Source: Flavobacterium sp. SH_e
GTDB lineage: Bacteria > Bacteroidota > Bacteroidia > Flavobacteriales > Flavobacteriaceae
DNA: 64,000 nucleotides
Direction: 5' to 3'
NCBI RefSeq assembly: GCF_025717045.1
Contig: NZ_JAOVZN010000008.1
Coordinates: 533,519-597,518 of the forward strand
Positions 25,705 to 33,262 of the stretch are shown piece by piece. The notes below the pieces were generated by a model. That model saw only the letters and a list, made by a program, of their open reading frames with translations. It had not been told where the DNA came from and searched no databases. Every line of letters begins with the position of its first letter. Within the stretch, counting starts at the first letter, position 1. Both the position numbers and the translations under genes were made by a program.

Positions 25705-26259
25705 ATGGCACGAACAGAATCAACAATGCTTCCATTAGGAACAATTGCTCCTGATTTTTATTTAAAAGATACAAATTCAAACAATACTTTTTCTTTTAAG
25801 GATTTAAAAGGTTCTAAAGGCACTTTGGTAATGTTTATCTGCAATCATTGTCCATTTGTTCATCATGTTATTAAAGAAATTGTTATGATCGCCAATGATT
25901 ATCGAGTTCAAGGACTTGGCGTAATTGCTATTTCAAGCAATGATGTTGTAAAATATCCGCAGGATTCTCCCGAATTAATGGCCGATTTTGCTTTAGAAAA
26001 TAAAATTGATTTTCCTTATCTGTATGATGAAAGTCAAGAAACGGCAAAAGCCTATCAAGCAGCTTGTACGCCAGATTTTTATTTATTTGACAATCAAGAC
26101 AAATTATTCTACCGCGGACAACTAGACGATTCTAGACCTGGCAACGGAATTCCACTTAGCGGAAGCGATCTTAGAGGCGCTATAGATGCCTTAATTTACA
26201 ATCGAAGCTTAAAAGATCCACAGAAGCCAAGTTTAGGCTGCGGTATAAAATGGAAGTAA
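25705..26259 (+). CDS. Thioredoxin-fold peroxiredoxin-like protein
   Basis: A 184-residue cytoplasmic protein of the AhpC/TSA class. LPLGTIAPDFYLKD opens the fold. The active site is MFICNHCPFVHHVI, a CNHC pair. ACTPDFYLFD carries the cis-Pro region, and the end DPQKPSLGCGIKWK adds a C-terminal Cys. It is probably a thiol peroxidase or redox partner; the CxxC pair and the family's usual name (thioredoxin family protein) leave the exact reaction open. I chose the ATG at 25705 because the upstream reading frame crosses a terminator. Confidence 0.85.
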   Translation: MARTESTMLPLGTIAPDFYLKDTNSNNTFSFKDLKGSKGTLVMFICNHCPFVHHVIKEIVMIANDYRVQGLGVIAISSNDVVKYPQDSPELMADFALENKIDFPYLYDESQETAKAYQAACTPDFYLFDNQDKLFYRGQLDDSRPGNGIPLSGSDLRGAIDALIYNRSLKDPQKPSLGCGIKWK

Positions 26260-26286
26260 TATCTCACTAAATTCAAAAAGATTAAC

Positions 26287-26294
26287 TATCTTTG
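26287..26294 (+). promoter_or_regulatory. Candidate -7 box upstream of the small ORF
   Basis: TATCTTTG matches TAnnTTTG and lies 20 bases before the ATG at 26315, so a transcript would start just before the small ORF. No clear -33 TTG. Confidence 0.5.
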
Positions 26295-26314
26295 CAAATC
26301 AAATTAATCCTCTT

Positions 26315-26416
26315 ATGGGAAATAAAACACCATTTACAGCTTCTATAAAGTCGTTTTGCTTAGCAAAACCGTTACCTGCTGTAATTATTTCACATAATAA
26401 GGCCTTTATTTTTTAG
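26315..26416 (+). CDS. Possible 33-residue leader peptide
   Basis: An ATG-initiated small ORF (MGNKTPFTASIKSFCLAK at its N terminus, ending SHNKAFIF) sits directly behind a well-formed -7 box and 220 bases upstream of the GreA/Rnk-like gene. It is followed within a few bases by a hairpin (26417-26455). The product has no membrane segment or repeated regulatory codon that I can see. I include it as a candidate only; nothing proves translation. Confidence 0.35.
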   Translation: MGNKTPFTASIKSFCLAKPLPAVIISHNKAFIF

Positions 26417-26455
26417 GCCTCCGTCTACTTCACTTTTCTTCTTTTTGACGGAGGA
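26417..26455 (+). other. Hairpin after the small ORF
   Basis: CCTCCGTC and GACGGAGG form a perfect 8-base stem around a T/C-rich loop of about 20 bases. Only a weak T run follows. Position after a short ORF suggests attenuation or a small RNA end; it could equally be a terminator of a short transcript. The rest of the 26260-26635 gap is AT-rich with no further feature. Confidence 0.45.
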
Positions 26456-26635
26456 TTTACACCAGCTTAAACATTTATTTATTTGACAAAAATCAATTTT
26501 TGATCAGATCTTTTTTTGTTTTTCAAATTAAGCATTTCGATTCTGTCTTTTAAAAGTCAGAGAAATTTTTACTTGTAAATTATTCTAAGAAGAAAAAATC
26601 GTTTAAAATTTTATAACAATAAATTCAATATAGAT

Positions 26636-27031
26636 ATGAAACCGACACCAACTTTCTGTAAATCAGATTATCAATTTTTAAGAGAATTGATTTTAAAAAG
26701 TAAAAACTCAACAAATACTAAAGAAGCCAATCAGCTTTCACAAGAATTAGATCGCGCTGTAATTAGTAAAGAAAGCGAACTTGACAGTTCGGTAATCCGA
26801 ATCAATTCATTTGTAACGATAGAAGATGTAAAGGCAAATAAACAAATGAAAATTCAAATCGTTTTACCTTCTGCAGCAGACGTAAAACAATCTAAGATAT
26901 CTATTCTAGCACCTTTAAGTGTTGCTATTATTGGTTTTAAAGAAAATGACGAAGTTGATTGGGAATTACCAGCTGGCATCAAAACTTTAAAAGTAATAGC
27001 TGTAGATAACTCTGCTGTACATCATTCTTAA
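26636..27031 (+). CDS. GreA/GreB C-terminal domain protein (Rnk-like)
   Basis: A 131-residue cytoplasmic protein. After a short helical N terminus (residues 1-45), the C-terminal FKBP-like domain of Gre factors follows: SSVIRINSFVTIEDVKANKQMKIQIVLPSAAD, ISILAPLSVAIIGFKENDEVDWELPAG, which ends with the Gre-type P-G turn. The full Gre coiled coil is missing, so it resembles Rnk, which binds RNA polymerase without transcript cleavage. The start at the ATG at 26636 has A-rich upstream sequence. Two terminators follow. Confidence 0.86.
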   Translation: MKPTPTFCKSDYQFLRELILKSKNSTNTKEANQLSQELDRAVISKESELDSSVIRINSFVTIEDVKANKQMKIQIVLPSAADVKQSKISILAPLSVAIIGFKENDEVDWELPAGIKTLKVIAVDNSAVHHS

Positions 27032-27036
27032 GTTTT

Positions 27037-27068
27037 AAAACACCTCATTTTGTGATGGTGTTTTTTTT
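27037..27068 (+). terminator. Terminator after the Rnk-like gene
   Basis: AACACC (27039-27044) pairs with GGTGTT (27057-27062) and is followed by eight T residues. Confidence 0.7.
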
Positions 27069-27084
27069 ATATCTATTTGAAAAT

Positions 27085-27120
27085 AAAAAACCGATTCAAT
27101 AATTATTGAATCGGTTTTTT
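27085..27120. terminator. Bidirectional terminator palindrome
   Basis: A 36-base perfect palindrome (AAAAAACCGATTCAATAA and its complement) with A and T tails lies between the convergent Rnk-like and cytochrome genes. Confidence 0.85.
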
Positions 27121-27139
27121 ATTTTTTTTGAAATGCAAA

Positions 27140-27463
27140 TTACAATTGAGAATCTATAAAATTGGTTATTGATGCCATTTTTATATCATCAAGCTTTGCT
27201 TTTTTCTGCATTCTAACCAAAATTGGTTTCCACTCTTCTTTACTAAACTGTTTTGGTTCATACCATTTGTGGCATTTCGCACAATTATTATCATACAATT
27301 GTTTACCTTCAGCCAAAGCTGGATCACCAAATATAAGATCCTTCGCAGACACCTCTTTTGATGGCGGAGGTGGCGGTGGCGGAGGTGTTTCTCCTTTTGA
27401 TTGTTTAGCACCGCAAGCAGCGAGAATCAAGACTGCTCCCGCTAGAATTATAGTTTTTTTAAT
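27140..27463 (-). CDS. Lipoprotein c-type cytochrome with apparent ATT start
   Basis: About 107 residues. The reading frame extends upstream of the first TTG to ATT AAA AAA ACT, giving a perfect lipoprotein signal peptide (KKTIILAGAVLILAACG) only if ATT at 27461-27463 starts translation. A TAA lies two codons further up and there is no ATG, GTG or TTG in between. The TTG at 27428-27430 would leave only MILAACG. After the lipobox Cys comes a Pro8 linker and a haem motif CAKCHK, with likely axial Met in the C-terminal half (VRMQKKAKLD or IKMASITNF). It is probably an outer-membrane or periplasmic single-haem lipoprotein. Confidence 0.75.
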   Translation of the reverse strand: MKKTIILAGAVLILAACGAKQSKGETPPPPPPPPSKEVSAKDLIFGDPALAEGKQLYDNNCAKCHKWYEPKQFSKEEWKPILVRMQKKAKLDDIKMASITNFIDSQL

Positions 27464-27483
27464 TACTTATGTTTTTAGTAAAT

Positions 27484-27518
27484 ATAAAAAAAATCCCATT
27501 CGACGTTCGAATGGGATT
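27484..27518 (-). terminator. Terminator after the cyclophilin-FKBP gene
   Basis: A 12-base perfect stem (AATCCCATTCGA and its complement, 3-base loop) is followed on the minus strand by eight T residues. Confidence 0.88.
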
Positions 27519-27552
27519 CTATTTATAACAATACTAAATTGCTTATAAACTC

Positions 27553-28485
27553 TTATTTTACGTCCATTAATTCAACGTCGAAAATTAAAACAGCATTTGG
27601 CGGAATAACACCACCAGCACCAGATGGTCCGTATCCTAAATCAGATGGAATAACAAAACGAGCTTTGTCTCCAACTTGCAATAAAGCAATACCTTCGTCC
27701 CATCCTTCAATAACTTGTCCAATTCCTAATTTGAATTCGATTGGTTTTTTACGTGGGTAAGAAGAATCAAAAACTTTTCCGTTTTCTAAAGAACCTTCGT
27801 AGTGAACAGAAACTGTTTTTCCTGCTTCAGCTCTTTTCCCTTCTCCTTTTTGAATCATTTTATAACGTAAACCGCTTTCTGTTTTATCAAAACCAGCAGC
27901 TAATTGTTCCATTTTTGCTTCAGATTCTGCTTTTAAAGCTGCTTCTCTTTTTAGACGAGCACCTTTTAAACCAATAAAAGCTTCAATAGCATTCCATTTT
28001 TGAGCTTCTTCACCAACTCTAATAATTTCTACAGACTCTAAAGCGTCACCTTGAGCAACAGCATCAACAACGTCTTGTCCTTCAACAACGTTTCCAAAAA
28101 CAGTATGTTTATTATCTAACCAAGGAGTTGCAACGTGAGTGATGAAAAATTGAGAACCATTACTTCCTGGACCTGAGTTTGCCATAGATAAAACTCCTGG
28201 ACGATCGTGCTTTAAACTTGGGTGAAATTCATCATCAAATTTGTAACCTGGGTCACCAGTTCCTGTTCCTTTTGGACATCCACCTTGAATCATGAAATCA
28301 GAAATTACTCTATGGAAAGTTAATCCATCATAGAATTTTTGTCCTTGAGGTTTTACTTTATTTTCCATATTTCCTTCTGCAAGAGCAACAAAGTTCCCTA
28401 CAGTTCCTGGTGTCAAATCGTGTGTCAATTTTACTAAAATCGAACCTTTGCTAGTATTAAATTTAGCGTATATTCCGTTTTCCAT
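27553..28485 (-). CDS. Dual-family peptidyl-prolyl isomerase (cyclophilin + FKBP)
   Basis: A 310-residue cytoplasmic fold catalyst. Residues 1-~160 are cyclophilin: VGNFVALAEG, FHRVISDFMIQGGCPKGTGTGDPGYKFDDEF, MANSGPGSNGSQFFITH, LDNKHTVFGNVVEGQDVV. After a charged helical linker (~165-195), residues ~200-310 are FKBP: TVSVHYEGSLENGKVFDSSYPRKKPIEF, IGQVIEGWDEGIALLQVGDKARFVIPSDLGYGPSGAGGVIPPNAVLIFDVEL. Both active sites look complete. This arrangement is known from flavobacteria (called CFBP). No signal peptide. A full -33/-7 promoter lies upstream. Confidence 0.97.
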   Translation of the reverse strand: MENGIYAKFNTSKGSILVKLTHDLTPGTVGNFVALAEGNMENKVKPQGQKFYDGLTFHRVISDFMIQGGCPKGTGTGDPGYKFDDEFHPSLKHDRPGVLSMANSGPGSNGSQFFITHVATPWLDNKHTVFGNVVEGQDVVDAVAQGDALESVEIIRVGEEAQKWNAIEAFIGLKGARLKREAALKAESEAKMEQLAAGFDKTESGLRYKMIQKGEGKRAEAGKTVSVHYEGSLENGKVFDSSYPRKKPIEFKLGIGQVIEGWDEGIALLQVGDKARFVIPSDLGYGPSGAGGVIPPNAVLIFDVELMDVK

Positions 28486-28507
28486 GTTGTTATTTTTAAT
28501 TTGAACG

Positions 28508-28535
28508 CAAATTTACAAATTAATTCTTTAATCAA
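28508..28535 (-). promoter_or_regulatory. Promoter of the cyclophilin-FKBP gene
   Basis: On the minus strand TTG (28533-28535) is followed after 17 bases by TAAATTTG (28508-28515), the Bacteroidota -33/-7 arrangement, 23 bases before the ATG. It overlaps the MFS gene's 3' end. Confidence 0.65.
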
Positions 28536-29712
28536 TTTGCGCTTTTGCTTTTTTAGATTTTGATTTATAAGTCAGTCCATAAACTGTTAATGATAAAGCA
28601 GATAAAACCATACAGCCAATTGTTACTGCATGCCATCCTCCTAATTTCCATAGTAATAATCCGTATGCAGATCCCGCCGCAGTTCCCAAAAAGGTAAACG
28701 ACATAAATACAGTATTTAATCTGTTTCTTGCTTCTGGCATTAATGAATACACTCTTGTTTGATTGGAAATATGAACTCCTTGAATTCCGATATCAATAAA
28801 TACAATTCCGATTGCAATTCCGATTACACTTTCAATTGAAAAATAAAAAATCAAAAAGCTGATTAAAACCAACAAAATACCATAACCAACTGCAATTCTA
28901 GAATTTCCTTTATCTCCCAATTTTCCAACCAAAGGCGCAGCCAAAGCTCCAGAAGCTCCAACAATTCCGAACAAACCAATTGTGGCACTATTAAAATTAA
29001 AAGGTTCGCCAGAAAGCAATAAAACCATTGTTGTCCAGAAAGCTCCAAATTGGGCAAAACTGAAAACATTAATTGCTGTCGCTTCGCGCAAAACTGGCTG
29101 TGTTTTTATTAGGGTAAATAAAGACTTAATCAATTGGCCGTAAGTTCCTTGAAATTGCGGTTTGTTCTGCGGAAATTTACTTTGGATAACAAAAAAGATC
29201 AAAAGACAAATCCCGGCAGCGATATAAAACATAGATCTCCAGCCTAGAACCTGACCGATGAATCCGCTTAACGTTCGCGAAAGCAAAATTCCGACTAAAA
29301 GTCCGCTCATAATCGTTCCAACAACTTTCCCTCTTTCTTCAGGCGCGCTTAAAGAAGCCGCAAGAGGAAGAATAAGCTGTGGCACAATCGATGTGATTCC
29401 AATTAGCAATGAAGCAATTTGTAAAACAAGAAAACTTTTGGCCGTTGCTGCAATTAATAAGGCAATTACAGTAGCGAAAGTGGTCATTAAAATTTGCCTT
29501 TTTCGTTCTATTTTATCACCAAGCGGAACCATAAAAAACAGTCCGATCGCATAACCTGCTTGCGTTAAATAGGTTATCGTTCCAGCGCTGGCTTCAGGAA
29601 TTTTAAATTCGTTGGCAATTAAAACAATCAAAGGCTGGCAGTAATAAAGATTTGCAACTATAAGACCAGTGCAAACTGCCATAAACAGTACATTAGTTTT
29701 AGATAAATTCAT
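28528..29712 (-). CDS. MFS transporter, multidrug-efflux-like
   Basis: A 394-residue inner-membrane protein with about twelve hydrophobic helices. The loop after helix 2 carries GDKIERKRQIL, the A-motif of the major facilitator superfamily (GxLaDrxxRrxx). The pattern is like that of the EmrD/AraJ-like efflux group (LIVANLYYCQPLIVLIANEF, TYLTQAGYAIGLFFMVPLGD). The substrate is unknown. The -7 box ends only four bases before the ATG, so the mRNA is probably leaderless. It has a charged C-terminal tail. Confidence 0.9.
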   Translation of the reverse strand: MNLSKTNVLFMAVCTGLIVANLYYCQPLIVLIANEFKIPEASAGTITYLTQAGYAIGLFFMVPLGDKIERKRQILMTTFATVIALLIAATAKSFLVLQIASLLIGITSIVPQLILPLAASLSAPEERGKVVGTIMSGLLVGILLSRTLSGFIGQVLGWRSMFYIAAGICLLIFFVIQSKFPQNKPQFQGTYGQLIKSLFTLIKTQPVLREATAINVFSFAQFGAFWTTMVLLLSGEPFNFNSATIGLFGIVGASGALAAPLVGKLGDKGNSRIAVGYGILLVLISFLIFYFSIESVIGIAIGIVFIDIGIQGVHISNQTRVYSLMPEARNRLNTVFMSFTFLGTAAGSAYGLLLWKLGGWHAVTIGCMVLSALSLTVYGLTYKSKSKKAKAQID

Positions 29713-29716
29713 GCTG

Positions 29717-29724
29717 CAAAAATA
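29717..29724 (-). promoter_or_regulatory. -7 box placed right at the MFS start codon
   Basis: On the minus strand this is TATTTTTG with CAGC and then ATG. If transcription begins the usual 4-7 bases downstream, the mRNA starts at or within the ATG. Confidence 0.55.
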
Positions 29725-29779
29725 CCACTCTAATCTTTAGCAAAACTTTAAAAAAGTATAAATTTTAAGTTTTTTTTTA

Positions 29780-29866
29780 AACCATACAAGTGATATAAGT
29801 TCATTTAAAAATATCTTGACTAAATTTATAGCCAAACTTAAATTTTCTTAAATCACTTATATGGTT
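29780..29866. repeat. Inverted repeat AACCATAC..TTATATGGTT after the cupin operon
   Basis: Arms 29780-29799 and 29847-29866 are 20-base inverted repeats with two mismatches, separated by 47 bases, with T runs outside each arm. It may serve as the terminator of the minus-strand operon that ends at 29884 and looks like a dispersed element. Confidence 0.6.
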
Positions 29867-29883
29867 ATTTTTTTATTAAGCTT

Positions 29884-30225
29884 TTAGTAATTCAAAAAGT
29901 CTTCTCTGGCAGGGCTGAAGACATCTGTCAACATACCTGTTTCTAAACAAACCACACCGTGTATAGCATGTGGTGGAATATAAAAACTATCTCCTTCTTT
30001 TAAGGTCTGTGTTACACCGCTGATTGTTACATCAAATTTTCCGCTTGCGATGTACGTAACTTGAGAATGATAATGGTCGTGCAAAGTGCCGATTCCGCCT
30101 TTCTCGAAATGTACATTTACCAACATTACTCTTTCATCAAAAGCCAAAATCTTGCGTTTGATTCCTTCGCCGACTACTTCCCACTCTATTTCGTCGCCTT
30201 TTATAAATTCTTTGCTTGTTCCCAT
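29884..30225 (-). CDS. Cupin-fold protein
   Basis: A 113-residue single-domain cupin. Metal ligands are seen in GTLHDHYHSQVTYIASGKFDVTISG (His-x-His with a further Gln) and the second motif YIPPHAIHGVVCLETG. The final gene of a four-gene minus-strand operon, starting six bases after the archaemetzincin stop. It is probably a small sugar or organic-acid binding or isomerising protein; the family is too broad for more. Confidence 0.85.
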   Translation of the reverse strand: MGTSKEFIKGDEIEWEVVGEGIKRKILAFDERVMLVNVHFEKGGIGTLHDHYHSQVTYIASGKFDVTISGVTQTLKEGDSFYIPPHAIHGVVCLETGMLTDVFSPAREDFLNY

Positions 30226-30231
30226 TTCTTT

Positions 30232-31140
30232 CTAATTTTTAATTTTTACAAGATCTTTTTTCATTAATGCTAAACCTTCATTAAGATTATTCTCTTTAAA
30301 GAATTTTTCAAGTTCCTTTAACCTTTTTACATTATCGTATTTAAATCCTGAATTCAATTTTCTTTGACAAAGAGAACACAATCTGATAGAATGACCATCT
30401 GTTTCTATCAAACTATTTGTTCCATTCATAACACAATTAGCTTCAATACAATGATACAAACCAAACATATGTCCTATTTCGTGTGAACAGATTTTCAATA
30501 GTCGGTCTAAGCTCAAATTAAAATCTGCTTCTTTTTGCATTCTGTACATCGAACTTACAGCTATTTTATCTCTATAAGATGCTAAACCAAAAACATAATT
30601 CCATTCTGGTTTTGGATATAAATCTTTTTCTGTTATTGCCATTAAAGCAACTCCTTTCTCAGGTTTCTCTTCTTTTAGAACATCAGTTAAAATATAACCT
30701 GCCAAAAATTGTTCCTGTCCCATATCTCCAATTCTTCTAGCACGGTTCGGAATAATATCGTTTGACACATCATTTAAAACTTTAGTTTCTAACTGAAAAA
30801 ATATTTGCAAATACTGACGAACTAATTCAATTTGTTTGATCTGCAAAGAATTAAACTTTCCTATTGGTTGTAAATAAATAATATTTTCTTCTTTGGTTGG
30901 AACAACATGTCTAATTCGAACAAATTGTTCGAAACTTTGTCCGTTTTCTTTATGAGAAAATAACCAATCCCCATAGGCAGGCTTACCAAGCTTAACATCA
31001 TTAACTTTAATATCTATAAAATAAGGTTCAGGCGGTAATATTTGCTGTAAAGTTGGCTGCGGCACCGAACTTGCTTTTTCCTTTTTATCAGATTGGCATG
31101 AACAAACAATCACAAATACCAATAAAAGAAGTTTCTTCAT
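30232..31140 (-). CDS. Archaemetzincin-type metalloprotease, lipoprotein
   Basis: A 302-residue protein with a lipoprotein signal (VFVIVCSCQSD). The metzincin motif HEIGHMFGLYH carries three zinc ligands and is followed by CIEANCVMNG with the Met of the Met-turn, and later by CSLC. This matches the archaemetzincin pattern HExxHxxGx3Cx4CxM...CxxC, in which four Cys bind a second zinc. Human and archaeal members are aminopeptidase-like; bacterial members are poorly studied. Being a lipoprotein, it would act outside the cytoplasm. It follows the sugar isomerase-like gene by 11 bases in the same transcript. Confidence 0.9.
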   Translation of the reverse strand: MKKLLLLVFVIVCSCQSDKKEKASSVPQPTLQQILPPEPYFIDIKVNDVKLGKPAYGDWLFSHKENGQSFEQFVRIRHVVPTKEENIIYLQPIGKFNSLQIKQIELVRQYLQIFFQLETKVLNDVSNDIIPNRARRIGDMGQEQFLAGYILTDVLKEEKPEKGVALMAITEKDLYPKPEWNYVFGLASYRDKIAVSSMYRMQKEADFNLSLDRLLKICSHEIGHMFGLYHCIEANCVMNGTNSLIETDGHSIRLCSLCQRKLNSGFKYDNVKRLKELEKFFKENNLNEGLALMKKDLVKIKN

Positions 31141-31151
31141 AAATCAATTTA

Positions 31152-32024
31152 CTAGATTAAATTTTTCGAAATAAAATCACAGCTCGATTTAATTGAGTCA
31201 AAAGAATTGGAAGCAAAATTATTTTCCTGCTCTACAAAAAAATGAACCATTCCCGATTGTTTTGCTGCTGCGAATAAAGGTTTAAAATCGATTGTCCCAG
31301 AACCTACTTCGGTATTTAAATCATTGTTTGTTTTATCCTTATCTTTTACATGCCACATTTTAAAACGACCAGGATTTTCTTTGAATAATTTTAAAGGATC
31401 ATTTCCAGAATGAATTACCCAATACAAATCCAACTCAAAGTAAACTAAATCTTTATCGGTTTCATTTAATAAGATTTCATAACCTGTAACATCATCGTAT
31501 TTTTGAAACTCAAAATCATGATTGTGATAAGCCAGTTTCAAACCTGCTTTTTTACACATTTTTGCAGCTTCATTTACTCGAGCCGCAATCTTTTTATAAT
31601 CTTCTATATTTCTTCTAAAAGGTTCATCGACCCAAGGAAAAGTTAGAAATTCACTTTTTAGAATTTTCGCAGCTTCAATTGAAGCAATCAATTCCGACGT
31701 ATTTCCATCATACAAAAAGCTTCCTAAATTGTAATGTCCGCTGACTGCTTTTAAGCCATTATCATCTAAAATCTTTTTTAGTTCTTTTGGCGTTAATCCC
31801 CAAAACTGATCTTTTGTCGAAAAACCATATGTTTCGACGTTCGTATAACCTGCTTTAGCAACTTTTTCTAAAGTTCCTTTTACATCTTTCGGAAGTTCTT
31901 CGCGAAGCGTATACAGCTGTAAGCCTATTTCTTTTTTATTCATAGAAAATGCAAATGATGGTGAAGCCAAAACAGCTGTTGCAGCAAAACCTGTGGTTAC
32001 GATAAAATTTCTTCTGCTAATCAT
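31152..32024 (-). CDS. Sugar phosphate isomerase/epimerase family protein, Tat-type signal
   Basis: A 290-residue TIM-barrel protein of the xylose isomerase-like/AP endonuclease family 2 group. The N terminus SRRNFIVTTGFAATAVLASPSFAF looks like a Tat signal peptide with Arg-Arg. Metal-ligand segments are visible: YHNHDFEF, YFELDLYWVIHSG, MWHVKDKDK and FFVEQENN. These place it in the inositol/sugar-lactone-type group exported in many Bacteroidota. Substrate unknown. Second gene of the four-gene operon, 31 bases after the flavin reductase stop. Confidence 0.87.
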   Translation of the reverse strand: MISRRNFIVTTGFAATAVLASPSFAFSMNKKEIGLQLYTLREELPKDVKGTLEKVAKAGYTNVETYGFSTKDQFWGLTPKELKKILDDNGLKAVSGHYNLGSFLYDGNTSELIASIEAAKILKSEFLTFPWVDEPFRRNIEDYKKIAARVNEAAKMCKKAGLKLAYHNHDFEFQKYDDVTGYEILLNETDKDLVYFELDLYWVIHSGNDPLKLFKENPGRFKMWHVKDKDKTNNDLNTEVGSGTIDFKPLFAAAKQSGMVHFFVEQENNFASNSFDSIKSSCDFISKNLI

Positions 32025-32055
32025 TTTATGATATAAATTTCAGAAAGTAAATATA

Positions 32056-32595
32056 TTATAAAAAATTATTCTCAAAGTTTTTTGTAAAATTTTGAAGTGC
32101 TTCTGCTGTCCCTGAATCTATAATTTCTCCTTCGATATTCACTTTTCCGCGAACGCCTTGAATTAAAAGCTGTGTCTTATCATCAAAATTAGCTTCAAGT
32201 GTTTTCATTACTAATAAAAGCTGTTCATGCCCCATTTCTCCAGAAGCTGAAGCTGTTATTAAACCAGTCTTTTTATTCGAAAAAATAGTAGTTGAAACAC
32301 ACCATTCTAAAGCGTTTTTTAAACTTCCTGGAAGACTAAATACATATTCTGGAGTACAAATAATTACGCCATCAGCGTCTTTTATTTTGTTTCTGAAAGA
32401 AGTGATTTCTTTTGGGGGATTTTCAGTATCTAAATCTGGATTAAAATGAGGAAGACTCCCCAAATCTTCAAATATTTCAACTTCAAATTCTGATTGAAAA
32501 TGTTTTGAAATATAGGTAAGAATCTTAAAATTACTGGAGTTTTTTCTGGTGCTGCCTGTAATGGCAAATATTTTTGTTTTTGTTGAAGACATCAA
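32056..32595 (-). CDS. NADPH-dependent FMN reductase-type oxidoreductase
   Basis: A 179-residue flavodoxin-like protein. The N terminus IFAITGSTRKNSSNFKIL is the FMN-phosphate loop, and CTPEYVFSLPGSLKNALEWCVSTT matches the NADPH-dependent FMN reductase family, together with KKTGLITASASGEMGHEQLL. Likely an azoreductase or quinone reductase; substrate unspecified. It is the first gene of the operon (flavin reductase, sugar isomerase-like, archaemetzincin, cupin). Confidence 0.88.
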   Translation of the reverse strand: MMSSTKTKIFAITGSTRKNSSNFKILTYISKHFQSEFEVEIFEDLGSLPHFNPDLDTENPPKEITSFRNKIKDADGVIICTPEYVFSLPGSLKNALEWCVSTTIFSNKKTGLITASASGEMGHEQLLLVMKTLEANFDDKTQLLIQGVRGKVNIEGEIIDSGTAEALQNFTKNFENNFL

Positions 32596-32682
32596 AATAA
32601 GGATAAATAGTATTTTTAAATTGCTACTTAAAAATACTATTTATTTGGAGATAAAAATCTCAACTAAAAAAATAAAGCTGAT

Positions 32683-33039
32683 TTATTTTACTGTCTGATT
32701 ATTCAAACTTATAACTTTTTTTGAATCAACTTCTTGAGGAGGAAATTTTTGATTCTCATTACGCCATGAAAAAATTTTCCCTTCTTTATTTACATACATA
32801 TAATTGTATTTCCAATAATACGCTCCTGCAATACCAGAATCATTATCATCCGTAAAAACTTGATCTGCATAAACGAATACTTCATTATCCTGATCATCAT
32901 GAATTATTCTAACAGGAGCTCCCCAGCTTTTTATAAGTTTTTGTTTGGACTCACCGATCCATTTATCGTGCGCCTTGCTTGCATTGGAGCAAGAGTTCTG
33001 CAATATTAATATTGCGATTAAAAGTAAAGTCTTTTTCAT
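32683..33039 (-). CDS. Small lipoprotein, BamE/SmpA-like pattern
   Basis: A 118-residue lipoprotein (LIAILILQNSCSNAS). The mature part WIGESKQKLIKSWGAPVRIIHDDQDNEVFVY resembles the BamE/SmpA fold, in which a short helix and a WGxP turn precede beta strands, and it continues with YYWKYNYMYVNKEGKIFSW. The family match is tentative; it may be one of several envelope lipoproteins of this shape. It is transcribed divergently from trmD. Confidence 0.6.
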   Translation of the reverse strand: MKKTLLLIAILILQNSCSNASKAHDKWIGESKQKLIKSWGAPVRIIHDDQDNEVFVYADQVFTDDNDSGIAGAYYWKYNYMYVNKEGKIFSWRNENQKFPPQEVDSKKVISLNNQTVK

Positions 33040-33209
33040 AAATTGGTAATTCTTTATGTATTTGGTTTAAGTTGCGGCAAAATTAAGTGAATTAAACCGA
33101 AATAACACCCTGTAAATCTTAACATTACATTAATTTTTGTGAAATCATTATATCTGATTAGGAGAAATCATACATATTAAAAAACAATGTGCAGACAAAT
33201 CTTTAGAAA

Positions 33210-33236
33210 TTGACAAACATTAACTTCGTATCTTTG
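33210..33236 (+). promoter_or_regulatory. Promoter of trmD
   Basis: TTG (33210-33212) is followed after 16 bases by TATCTTTG (33229-33236), a near-ideal Bacteroidota -33/-7 pair, 26 bases before the ATG. Confidence 0.7.
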
Positions 33237-33262
33237 CCAACAAGAAAACTCATTGAATAGAA

